Shown: positions 44,574-54,250 of the stretch, piece by piece
Position numbering within the stretch: the stretch's first letter is position 1
Layout: the number at the start of each line of letters is the position of its first letter
Source of the DNA: Stenogyne calaminthoides
Taxonomy: Eukaryota > Streptophyta > Magnoliopsida > Lamiales > Lamiaceae
Direction: 5' to 3'
Length of the DNA stretch: 64,000 nt
Assembly: GCA_037126765.1 (NCBI GenBank)
Contig: JBBCBC010000034.1
Span: 15,188,691-15,252,690 of the forward strand
Made by a program: the position numbers and the translations under genes
The notes under the pieces: generated by a model
Databases searched by the model: none
Told to the model about the DNA's origin: nothing
What the model saw: only the letters and a program-made list of their open reading frames with translations

Positions 44574-45879
44574 CAATAGAAGCGATAGACCGATACTCTA
44601 CTTCGGTAGATGAACGAGCAACAGAACGCTGTTTACGAGAACTCCAAGATATGGGGTTCCCAAGAAAAATGATGTAAGCCCCAGTGGATGATCTATCATC
44701 ACAATTACCTGCCCAGTCGGTATCTGTAAAACAATGAAGGGATAATGGAGAATCCCTCCAGAGGGAGATGCCAAGAGTGAGGGTTCCATTGAGATAGCGA
44801 AGTAGGCGTTTGACGACACCCCAGTGACATTCAGTAGGGGCATGCATGAATTGAGAGAGTTTGTTCACGGCGAAAGCAATATCGGGGCGTGTGAACAGGA
44901 GATACTGAAGACTACCTAGAATTTGTCTGTAAGAGGTAGCATCAACATGGTTGCGGCCATCATGGAGAGAAAGTTTGGCTCCCGGAGCTAGTAGTGTTTG
45001 AACAGGCTTGGCATTGAGCATGTTGTGCTTAGCTAACAAGTCTGTGATGTATTTGGTCTGGAGAAGAGTACAAGACTTAGAGGTGCGTAGAACCTCAATT
45101 CCCAGAAAGTAAGACAAGGGACCCAGATCTTTCACAGAAAATGTGGCAGAAAGAGCATCCACAACACGATTCAAGAATTTGTCACTATTACCGGTAAGAA
45201 TCAAATCATCAACATATGCAAAAAAATAAGCAGTGATTCTGTCCGGATAGTATACAAAAAGTGACTCATCAGATTTAGTGTGAACAAAACCCATTGAAGA
45301 GAGAAAGGAGTGCAAAGCATTATACCACGTGTGAGGAGCCTGTTTAAGTCCATAGATAGATTTTTGAAGTTTACAGACATAAGAGGGCAAGTTCTTATCT
45401 GTAAAACTTGGAGGTTGTGCCATGTACAATACCTCATCAGGAAGCATCCCATGCAAGAAAGCGTTGTTCACATCAAACTGGCGAAGGGGCCAATTTTGAC
45501 TAACAACAAGACTAAGGACAAGTCGAACTGTGGCAGGTTTCACAACAGGACTATAGGTTTCGAAGTAGTCAATACCGGGACGCTGATGAAAGCCCTTGGC
45601 AACAAGGCGAGCTTTGAACTTATCAATTGAACCATCAGGTTTCCTCTTAATCCGAAACACCCACTTGCAGCCCACTACATTCTGAGACGAATCAGGAGGA
45701 ACCAAATCCCAGGTGCCATTCTTGAGAAGAGCCGAAAATTCAGCAGACATAACATCTCTCCAGTGAGCATATGAAAGAGCTTGAGAAACAGTAGTAGGCT
45801 CAACTTCAGAAGAGAGAGTGGTGGTTAAACCATACCTTGGATTCAGTTTGAAAATGTTATTCTTTGACCTGGTAGTCAT
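44574..45879 (-). pseudogene. Copia D reverse transcriptase and RNase H
   Basis: The longest frame in the window, about 435 codons of real coding before it runs into the solo LTR. It shows HWRDVMSAEFSALLKNGTW, KARLVAKGFHQRPGIDY, LRQFDVNNAFLHGMLPDEV, SIYGLKQAPHTWY, the catalytic FAYVDDLILTGNSDKF, VKDLGPLSYFLGIEV, GSLQYLLFTRPDIAFAVNKL, and RNase H DTDWAGNCDDRSSTGAYIIF and ARSSTEVEYRSIAS. The domain itself is almost intact and only the end is disrupted. This suggests copia D is relatively young compared with element A. Confidence 0.95.
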
Positions 45880-45894
45880 TTGGTGTTGGACAAC

Positions 45895-47020
45895 CTACGA
45901 CTCTGGTGAAGGATCTTGATGCGGGGGTGGTGGTGCAAGTGGTGATGTCGGCTGCATGATCTCCATCGGTGGAGGTGTGAGTATTGGTGTGACGTTATGA
46001 GCCATGTCTATAAGTTCGGGGATTGGGGAGGAAATAAGCGTGGATAAAGGAAAAGAATCCTCCACAAATTCTACATGACGAGATGTGTAAAGTTTGTTAG
46101 ATAAAGGATCGAGGCATATATATGCACTCTGAGTAAGGGAATATCCAATAAAAACACAAGGTTGAGATCGGACATCAAGTTTGTGAGTGGAGTAGGGACG
46201 AAGCCAAGGAAAACACTTGCACCCAAGGACACGAAGCTTGAGAATGTTTGGAGGATGATGAAAGAGTTTTTCAAAGGATGACTGCATGGATAGGTCAACT
46301 TTGGGAAGTCTGATAATGACATATGTGGCAGCGGTCATGGCAAAAGGCCAGTATGTGGGGGGCATGGATGCTTGATGTAAAAGAGCAAGACTAGTGTTGA
46401 CTATATGGGGATGCCTGCGTTCAGATGCACCATTGTGTTCGGGTGTGTGGGGTGGGGTGGTGAGATGTGTAATACCATGAGTTGTGAGGAATGGACGAAG
46501 AGCAATGTACGCTCCTCCATTATCTGTATAAAGGGTGATGATTTTGGTTTTGAGAAAGTTTTCAACCAAGGCTTTATAGGCAATAAATGTGGGCAAGACA
46601 TCAGATTTACATTTTAAAGGATAAAGCCATACATACTTGGTAAAGTTATCAATAAAAATAACATAGTACTTATAGCCATCAACAGACAAAACAAGGGAAG
46701 TCCAGACATCCGAAAAAATTAACTCAAGTGGCATAGAGGATGTTAAAGATGAATCATAGAAAGGCAACTCATGACTTTTGACACATTTACAAGAATCACA
46801 AGAAAAATTTATAAGGTTTATGAACAGATAAATAACTGGCAGATAAAATGTTTTCTGAGATTTTGGTAGAGGGGCGACTGAGTCTGGCGTGCCAAATGGA
46901 TAAGGGTTGTTTGACTGATGATAGGGCTGATGGGGACTCATGCACACCAGCAGGCCACAAGTACAACCCATTAACGCGAGGACCTCGTAGGCGAATTTCC
47001 CCCGTACGTCGATCCTTCAC
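45895..47020 (-). pseudogene. Copia D GAG-pre-integrase and integrase
   Basis: The minus strand encodes a GAG-pre-integrase zinc region (SIWHARLSRPSTK in one frame, then CDSCKCVKSHELPF in another) and the integrase core. Its acidic residues are in LIFSDVWTSL, TLYTDNGGAYIAL and EHNGASERRH, followed by LRVLGCKCFPWLRPY and FIGYSLTQSAYICL. A frameshift near 46860 separates the zinc region from the core, and the tail (45895-46000) is Pro-rich as usual for this linker. Confidence 0.9.
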
Positions 47021-47027
47021 TTGAAAA

Positions 47028-47570
47028 TCATAATCGAGATACAGAGATTAAGTTTCTGGCCATATTTGGAACATGTAAAGTATCGGGAAAATTGAGATAA
47101 GTAATGCCAGTAAATGTCAATTTTCCAACATGAGCAGTATTCAAACCATTACCATTGCCAATAACTACACCATCGTTACCATCATATGAAGCATAGGGTG
47201 ATAGATTGCTTAGATCCGAGGTAATATGGTGAGACGCCCTCGAGTCCAAAATCCAATGAAAGGTGGAGGGGGCAAATGTTGTCGTTTGGGCTGACGGCGA
47301 GATATAGGTTGGCCGATTGGAGGATGGTATCCGATCAACAGGTGTATAGCTGAAAGCAGAACAACGACAAGCAGAGTGTCCTGTTTCGCCACAAAGTTGG
47401 CAATGTGAGCCGGGCGGGCATCGGTTGGGGTTAGAGAGATGGGAAGCAGAGGCTGCCCCATGCTGGCTGTGAGCCACGAAGGCCGTGGAGGATGTATGAG
47501 AAGCAGCAGCCTGTGCGGAATTGAAGGCGACCGGTATGGTGGCTGCAAAACTGGATTCTGTAGTAGACAT
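47028..47570 (-). pseudogene. Copia D gag remnant: zinc knuckle and protease
   Basis: The frame begins MSTTESSFAATIPVAF, then an Ala/Ser-rich stretch, the CX2CX4HX4C zinc knuckle CQLCGETGHSACRC, and a protease motif WILDSRASHHIT in which the active-site Gly of D-S-G has become Arg. Only about 50 residues precede the zinc knuckle, so the UBN2 gag core of some 200 residues appears to have been deleted. It ends at a stop near 47028 after NLISVSRL. Confidence 0.85.
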
Positions 47571-47800
47571 GATGAAAGATTGTATCGTGGATTGTGGATT
47601 GTGGAAGTGTATGTGGTGGGCGATTGAAGAAAGTTTTTAGAGTTTCGACGTAATTAAATATCTGCTATGATAACTCTGTGAATAAAGGAAGAAAGGATCT
47701 GCAATATTATGTGTAGCGTTTTTCTTGGATAGAAAAGAATCCCAAAGATCAAAAAAATAAAAATAAAAATGGCATTAGCCAAAAAGTGCTCTGATTACCA

Positions 47801-47943
47801 TATAAAGAGTTGAAGAAAAAGATAATTTCTCATATACAACAAATATTAATACAATTACAAGGAGACCATATTGGTCACAACTCACAAGAAGCGATGTGGG
47901 ACAAACATATTTACAAAAGAATTTATACACAATACTCCTAATA
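47801..47943 (-). repeat. 5' LTR of copia D
   Basis: Direct repeat of 43481-43619, followed on its inner side by the PBS. Confidence 0.9.
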
Positions 47944-48210
47944 CAAGTTTCACGTTGAAACTTGTTAAGGAGTGTGACTTATATTATTAAAGAGTGTGAC
48001 TTTTTTTCAAAAAGGGTGTGACTTGTTACTATAAAAGATATTACTTATAAAAGTGAAGGGTGTGAGTTATATATTATAGAAGAGAGTATCGTAGTGATAA
48101 TTGAAGGGTGTGACTTATATTATTAAAGGGTATGACTTATATATTTATATTAATAAAGAGTATGTTTATAAAAAAAATCAATTTCACGGTGAATAAGTTT
48201 CACAGCATAC
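47944..48210. mobile_element. MITE related to 3649-3916
   Basis: Starts CAAGTTTCACGTTGAAACTT and ends near AATAAGTTTCACAGCATACC. It contains repeated GAGTGTGACTTATATTATTA phrases. The reverse complement shares the ends and interior phrases of the element near 3649. Confidence 0.45.
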
Positions 48211-48369
48211 CAACTTAAATAAAAAAAAAAAAAAAGGGAATAACAAGGGGCATTGAACCCTCAAGGGATTTAACGTGAGTAATCAAATTCGGAATTTCTA
48301 CCTCACAAATTTAATGAGACTACAAGAACGGAATTTTCCAACAATCTTACATAATTTCAAAAAAAATAA

Positions 48370-48600
48370 TTTCGTCTTTAAATAGTAAAGATTTTTTGTG
48401 ACTTGCCTATAAACACTTAATTATATAAACCATTTGCAAACTACAATTATAATGGCTTACAGAAATGTAAATTGTCTACGGAATTATTTCTATGAGTAAG
48501 TTTGTCTACGAAAATTATAAATGTGTAAACAGTTTATTCGTTGGTAATTACTTTGTGTACTAAAATTCTAAAAATTCAAAGGAAACTCATAGGCATTTAA
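48370..48600 (-). mobile_element. Fragment related to the CACTA-like MITE at 2338
   Basis: The reverse complement has TTCGTAGACAAA and AGTAATTACCAAC-type phrases in the same order as 2440-2690. The ends are eroded. Confidence 0.35.
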
Positions 48601-48737
48601 GTAATAAATTAATTTTATTGAAAATTTTTATAAACAATTCTTTATTTCTTTATAAATGTAACAAGGGACAAAACACGCTTATTTATTAATAAGGATACAA
48701 TAAGGATATTTTTAATCATCATCATGCCATTGTTTTA

Positions 48738-49005
48738 CAGCGCGGTTTCCCTGTTTCACAAGCCTGTTTCATCTGGTGTTTCATGCCTTGGATTTACGCC
48801 ACATGTCTATGGGCCGGGTGAATCATTTATACCCTAAACACTAAATAATAAACCCTAAATTATGACCTATTCGGGCCGGGTGAACCATGAACCACTCTGG
48901 CCGGGTGACGGAACGGAGTGGGCCGGAATGGACACGTGGCGCAAATTCGAGGCATGAAACACCAGATGAAACACACATGTGAAATAGAAAATCCGAAACG
49001 CATTG
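48738..49005. mobile_element. Foldback MITE with GGCCGGGTGA core
   Basis: The left arm TGTTTCATCTGGTGTTTCAT followed by GCCTTGGATTTACGCCAC is mirrored by the right arm GTGGCGCAAATTCGAGGC and ATGAAACACCAGATGAAACA. The arms extend to about 60 bases each. The centre has three GGCCGGGTGA copies (near 48812, 48875, 48899). No coding. Confidence 0.75.
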
Positions 49006-49009
49006 TTGT

Positions 49010-49640
49010 TTACTACTTCCCTAACTTGGATTCATACAAATTTTCATAAGCTTTATTTTCTTACTTGTAGCATGAAATCTGTTTTAGAATTGCATTTATA
49101 AATTCAGAGGATTAATTCCTTGACCATGATTTCGTATAAAATTTAATTGTTTATTGCATTGTTCATATAAAAAAATATATTATATTGTGTATGCATGTTC
49201 ATATAAGAATATGAGTAGGTCCATAAAAATTCTTTTTAGAAGAAAAACATTTAACTACAAAGTCATCAAAAAACTTATAACCAGATACAAAGTGCAAAAA
49301 ATTTATATACTTTAATTCAAATTTCTGCACTTTGTAATGGTTTACTCAATCTTGTATCCAACTCTAATTTTCTAAATTCTTTTCAATTTGAAATTTCTCC
49401 CAATCGCGGGTCAACCCAGTATTTATGGGTCAACTTCGCCAGTCGATATGATAGTAAATACTACCTATGATGAGAAGTGTGCAACTATTCTGGGTAGCCT
49501 AGTGGAAAAGTCCGCTTCTTTGGAGTAAGAAGTCCTCTTTAGAATTGAACCAGCTAAAATAAATTTAAATAAGAAAATTTATCACTACAATAAATATTTA
49601 TTATAAATAAAAATAAAATAAAAAAAGCTTTACTTTAGAA
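49010..49640. other. AT-rich DNA, no gene seen
   Basis: Contains a short stretch at 49480-49560 (GGGTAGCCTAGTGG ... AGAATTGAACC) that resembles the A and B boxes of tRNA-derived SINEs. It is too degraded to call. Confidence 0.4.
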
Positions 49641-49903
49641 TTGAGTCTGTTCAAACAAACTTATATAAGAAGACTCACCACTATAACACATTAAATATTT
49701 ATTAAAAAGATATCTAGCTAATTAATTAATAATTTAATAGTCTTTTTTCTCATCTAATTTAATTTAATTTCATAGAGCTTGGTCAAACAAATCTATATAA
49801 GGAGACTCACCATTACAATATATTAAATATATAAAAAATCTCTCACTAATTAATTAATAATTTAGTAATCTCTTTTCTCATCTAATTTAATTTAGTTTCA
49901 CAG
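49641..49903. repeat. Two-copy tandem repeat, about 130-bp unit
   Basis: Copies at about 49641-49773 and 49774-49903 share GACTCACCA, AATTAATTAATAATTTA and TCTCATCTAATTTAATTTA phrases in order. Confidence 0.8.
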
Positions 49904-51149
49904 TATTGAGATCAATGGTATTTTCTTGTTACTTAACAATATTACTTATTTTTCCTATATAGTACGTTCAAAAATAATTATTTAATTTTTTTTAATAATT
50001 TTAGGAGTTTTAATAAATGGTATTAGTACTTTTATAAAAGAGCATTATGTATTTACATCTCACACTTAATAGTATTGCTTGTTTACCTATATAATATAAC
50101 ATTACTATCTACATATATCAACTATTGTTCTTTAGTTATGAAGAGTACATGTCAAAGTGAAACAATATTACATACAATACATAACAATATTATATGTAAA
50201 AATGTGATAGTATTACATTCAAAACAGAAGAAAATGTTAAAATTATGAAGGGTATTAAACGCACAACGGAGCAGTATTAAAAATCATAATTATTAATCAT
50301 TAACACCTTCTAGTTTGATTTTAAGTAAGATATCAGTATTACAACAAAAAATATAACGATATTGCATTAAAAGACATAATATCATTAAAAGTAAAAACAT
50401 AACAACGTTACAATATAAACATAATAAAAATTAACGTAACAATATTAAATGCAAAACATAATAGTATACAATTTAAAAATAAAAGTATTAATAAAAAAAT
50501 ATTTCTTTATATATTTGAATTCACTAAATAACTAGAGATTTAGTGTATGTCTTCTTGTCACTGTTAAAATACGGGTTCAAATCCGCTTGGCAACATGCGG
50601 GTTTTAATTTTGGGGGACTCACTGTAGGATACAAAATAGAAACACTCTTTATTATTGACTACAAGCCATTTATTTCATTAATAATAACTACAAAATGACA
50701 TCCAATTTGACAATAATGTCCCTTTTTTCACATTTTTCTCAAATTTTGAAACTCACTCCCCTAATACTATGTCTCTACCCAAAACCTTCTCTCTTAGCAC
50801 GGAAAAACTGTTCAGCAATAATATTTCCCCCATCTCTCCTTTCATTGCTTATGAAAATCTTAAGATTTGCAAATTGATCATTTTCTTCATATCTACGTTT
50901 ATCAATGTATGCAATTTGATACAAATTTAACAATTTCATCATATTAAAAATTTAATTAAACTTGTGGGGGAAAAACACACAATTTAAAATAAATATGTGA
51001 ATTGAAATTTAAATATAAATTTTATAAATAAGAATACTCGAGCTATTTATCCCCCGAGGCCCGATAATTCTATTTATCGTTTTACAATTGCACATGAGAA
51101 GATACAATGCAATTTTTCATTGTCAAATTTAAGCTTTCACACTAAAATT
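49904..51149. other. AT-rich DNA with AGTATTAC-type repeats
   Basis: From 50040 to 50470 short phrases such as AACAATATTAC and AGTATTAC recur irregularly, like those of the array at 63030-63675. No gene. A 60-codon frame at 50695 has no recognisable motif. Confidence 0.45.
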
Positions 51150-51640
51150 ATTTACAAATAAAATAAATCTCTTAAATTGTGCTATACAAAACAAAGTTGG
51201 CGCTGAAATTTCTTTATATGCCCAATATTATTTTGCACATACGGATTGTGAATACGTGCATAAAAAGATTGCACACAAAACTAAATATTTTTCACAAGTA
51301 AAAAATAAATTGCACATAGTATAAATATTTTTGCACATGTGCAAAACTAATTTTTTTGCAAACAATGTTAAATATTTTGCACATAAAAATACTAAAAATA
51401 TTTACAGATATAATAAATCTCTTAAACTGTGATATTCAAAATAAAATTGGCGCTGAAACTTCTTTATATGTGCAATATTATTTTGCACATATGGATTGTG
51501 ATTATGTGCAAAATAAATTACACACAAAACTAAATATTTTTCATACGTAATAATTGCACATAATATAAATACTTTTGTACATGTGCAAAACTAAATATTT
51601 TAGACACAGTATTAAATATTTTGCACACTAAAAATAATGT
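51150..51640. repeat. Two-copy tandem repeat, about 250-bp unit
   Basis: The second copy (from about 51400) repeats the first (from about 51150): AAATCTCTTAAA, TTGGCGCTGAAA, TTCTTTATATG, CAATATTATTTTGCACATA, GGATTGTGA and CACACAAAACTAAATATTTT recur in the same order. Confidence 0.85.
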
Positions 51641-52205
51641 GATTGTCGATGAAAAGAATTTCAATAATTAAAATCGTCGAACTTCTCAATAACTGAAATA
51701 ATTTCTTGAGGAAAAGAATGAGATTTTATTTTTTTTGAAGGGATGAAGAATCTTAAATAATTTTAAAGAAATTTTCCCAAAAATAGCTGAAATGAATAGG
51801 GGGTTACAAAGGTTAAAATGGGTAAACTACAATGAGAATTGTATCTATTAGTAATAAATAAATTCAATTGTATCTATTGATGATGAAGTCTCAAAAATTG
51901 TATCTAAGAGCAACATGCGGGTTCGAATCCGCTTGGTCACACAAGACTTTGTCTAAAAGAATATATTATAACCGGTTTACACCAACTCTATTACTTAATT
52001 GTTTCACTAAATAAATTTTCGATGTTTTATTATAAAGTAATAATTGGTACTTGAATGATTAATTATTTCCGTCAAGTATACTAATTCACGTAACAAAAAT
52101 ATTAATCTTTCAACAATTTTACTAAATTAAGAGAAAACTTAAAGTTCATTTGCACGCGAATATGCACGATGATTAATTATTTCCCACCATTGTGCACGCA
52201 AATAA
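51641..52205. other. AT-rich DNA, no gene seen
   Basis: A short palindromic GCGGGTTCGAATCCGC (51917-51932) resembles a tRNA T-arm but has no tRNA around it. The stretch 52087-52126 resembles 54018-54074 on the other side of the gag-only element. Confidence 0.45.
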
Positions 52206-52634
52206 GATCGAAAGTATCACCACCTCCTTTGAAATCTTCTAGAATGGACAAGAACATGCAAGATTGCCAAATTATTAGGTAGGCAGATTTTTAAGCCCAC
52301 AACATTGTGGATTCTTCTAGAGTCAAACATGGATGAGCAACTAGATAACTCTAGTATTGCTAATGTCTAGATAATAATAGTATTACTAATGACGGTTGAT
52401 TCAACCGACTTAGTTTATTATAAATATTAAAAGATACCTACTTATGTATAAGTGTGTGACAAAGAGTGAGAGCTAAAGAGTGGTGTGAGGCGTGTCTCCA
52501 AAAGAGTGAGTTAGAGTGTTCCATTTATAAAAATACAGTTTAGTTTTTGCTCTTGTAAATTATAGTTTTAATTGTAATTACTCTTTTACTAAAAGTAATT
52601 ACATAACACTTTGAGTGTTGCTCTATATCCAACA
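52206..52634 (+). repeat. 5' LTR of gag-only element
   Basis: Shares ACAAGAACATGCAAGATTGC, GCCCACAACATTGTGGATTC and CACTTTGAGTGTTGCTCTAT with 53578-54015. A TATA-like TTATTATAAATATTAAAAG lies near 52418. It ends CCAACA just before the PBS. Confidence 0.85.
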
Positions 52635-52802
52635 AGTGGTATCAGAGCAAAGCGATTTCTGGTGTCATTTGAGACTCGTTGGTCGAGCTTCTTCCATTTA
52701 TTTGTGCAGTGTAGTACTGGGTATCGTGTGCGATTTTGTACTGCGGAGCTTGTCTTCAAAAAATCAAGCTTGCTTAACGTCATTAAGTTCGGTTGAGCCA
52801 CG

Positions 52803-53539
52803 ATGATGGGTGACCTTCAAGTGGTCGGTGGAATCAAGAAGCTTAACAATCAAAATTAAAACATGTGGTCGTTGTACATGGAGTCGTATCTCCAAGGCCA
52901 AGACTTGTGGGAGATAGTGGATGGCACTGATGTCACACCACCAGAAGGAGATGCTGCTGCTCTGAAGAAATGGAAGATTAGAGCTGGTAAGGCATTGTTC
53001 GCGATCAAGACCACCATTGAGGAGGAAATGTTGGAGCACATAAGAGAGGCGAAGACACCCAAGGACGCGTGAGAAACTTTTGCTACGTTATTCTCCAAGA
53101 AGAATGATGCGAGACTGCAACTTCTTGAGAATGAACTTCTCTCAATTACACAAGGCGTCATTACAATAAATCAATATTTTGTTAAGGTAAAGTCTCTCTG
53201 TCGTTCTACATTAGATTCTTCTGCTGGCATGTCCGACTCAAGAATTAGAAGATTATCATTCATGGATTGAGGCAAGAATATAAAAGTCTTATTGCTGCTA
53301 TACAAGGTTGTCCTACCCAATCCTCGCTTGTCGAGTTAGAAAATTTACTAGCTAACCAGGAGGCGTTAGCTAAGCAAATTTCGGGATCCTCATCAAAAAA
53401 TGACGAAGAAGCACTATTTAGTAGTAAAACTAAGGGTCGACCCAACAAGAATAATGACAGGAGAATCAAAAGAGATGATGACCCAGCTAATCGAAGGAAG
53501 TTGCAGTTGTTCAAGAAAAAAGTTTTAGAAAACAACTGA
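52803..53539 (+). pseudogene. Gag of the gag-only element
   Basis: Copia gag with the usual N-terminal DUF4219/UBN2 features: MMGDLQVVGGIKKLNNQN, MWSLYMESYLQGQDLWEIVD, KKWKIRAGKALFAIKTTIEE, AKTPKDA, KNDARLQLLENELLSITQG, YKSLIAAIQGCP, and a basic C-terminus (GRPNKNNDRRIKRDDD). Defects are a TAA at 52857-52859 where Tyr is usual, a TGA at 53070-53072 where Trp is usual, and one frameshift near 53240. Apart from these three lesions it is readable throughout, so the loss of function is recent. No zinc knuckle is visible. Confidence 0.85.
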
Positions 53540-53577
53540 GCATGAGATTGAGAAAAGAAAATTGGTGTTGAGAGAGA

Positions 53578-54015
53578 GTATTGAAAATATCACCACCTCC
53601 TTTGGAATCTTGTAGAATGAACAAGAACATGCAAGATTGCCAAATTATTAGGTAAGCAGATTTTTAAGCCCACAACATTGTGGATTCTTCTAGTGTCAAA
53701 CATGGATGAGCAACTAGATAACTCTAGTATTGCTAATGTCTAGATAATTCTAGTATTAGTATTACTATTGACGGTTGATTCAACCAACTTAATTTACTAT
53801 AAATATTAGAAGATAGCTACCTATGTTATAAGAGTGTGACAAAGAGAAAGAGTGGTGTGAGGTCGTGTCTCTAAAAAAAAATGAGTTAGAGTGTTCCATT
53901 TATAAAATTACAGTTTAGTTTTTGGTCTTATAAATTGTAGTGTTAATTGTAATTATACTTTTACTCTAATAAAAAGTAATTACATTACACTTTGAGTGTT
54001 GCTCTATATCCAGTA
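53578..54015 (+). repeat. 3' LTR of gag-only element
   Basis: Direct repeat of 52206-52634 with several small indels and substitutions. The terminal CCAACA has become CCAGTA. Confidence 0.85.
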
Positions 54016-54250
54016 ATACGTAACTAAAATATTAATCTCACCATTTAATGCTTTAAACAATTTCACTAAATTTTAGCACAATAAAATTTATCAAACTAAA
54101 TTACTGTTAACAGTTCTAATTAAACAAGAATATCAAACCATTCGAAAACAGATCACAATCCAAAATGGAACTGACATGCTTTCTAAGCAAGCTTTTAAAA
54201 CAAAATCCAAAATAAGTTGATATAGATAGGGGAGTGGGATGATTCTTTTC
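54016..54250. other. Short intergenic spacer
   Basis: AT-rich. Begins with the sequence resembling 52087-52126 and ends at the stop codon of the MATH gene on the other strand. Confidence 0.5.

Larger units (their letters stand above)
43481..47943 (-). mobile_element. Copia element D (short LTRs)
   Basis: A minus-strand Ty1/copia element with short LTRs at 43481-43619 and 47801-47943 (about 140 bp each, highly similar with small indels). It has a polypurine tract CTTGAGGGGGCG next to the 3' LTR (43620-43631) and a PBS TGGTAATCAGAGCA next to the 5' LTR (47787-47800). The order on the minus strand is zinc knuckle/protease, integrase, RT, RNase H. The short LTRs resemble those of the Ale/Retrofit lineage (inference). 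The gag core is missing, there are several frameshifts, and a solo LTR interrupts RNase H. No clear target duplication was seen. Confidence 0.9.
52206..54015 (+). mobile_element. Gag-only non-autonomous copia element (TR-GAG type)
   Basis: A compact + strand element: LTRs of about 430 bp (52206-52634 and 53578-54015), PBS TGGTATCAGAGC (52637-52648), a gag frame (52803-53539), a purine tract ending TTGAGAGAGAG before the 3' LTR, and nothing else. Integrase and RT coding sequence is absent and the internal region is under 1 kb. Gag-only LTR elements (TR-GAG) are known in plants and rely on enzymes of autonomous copia elements. The outer ends are not cleanly TG...CA, so the boundaries may be off by several bases and no target duplication is assigned. 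Confidence 0.8.

Noticed and set aside
44486..47627. Several open frames on the + strand (for example 45310-45630, 46405-46617, 47439-47627)
   Set aside because: They are antisense to copia D coding domains with clear protein motifs on the minus strand.
49480..49560. tRNA-like A box (TAGCCTAGTGG) and weak B box, possibly a SINE; a similar case at 62750-62822
   Set aside because: The B boxes are poor and no terminal A or T tail or target duplication was identified.
51917..51932. GCGGGTTCGAATCCGC resembling a tRNA T-arm (and a related phrase at 50571-50600)
   Set aside because: No acceptor stem, D-arm or anticodon arm could be placed around either copy.
15791..54015. Endogenous pararetrovirus or gypsy pol
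   Set aside because: All recognisable pol regions follow the copia order (integrase before RT) or are LINE-type. No movement protein, coat protein or gypsy-type RT-RNase H-integrase order was seen.
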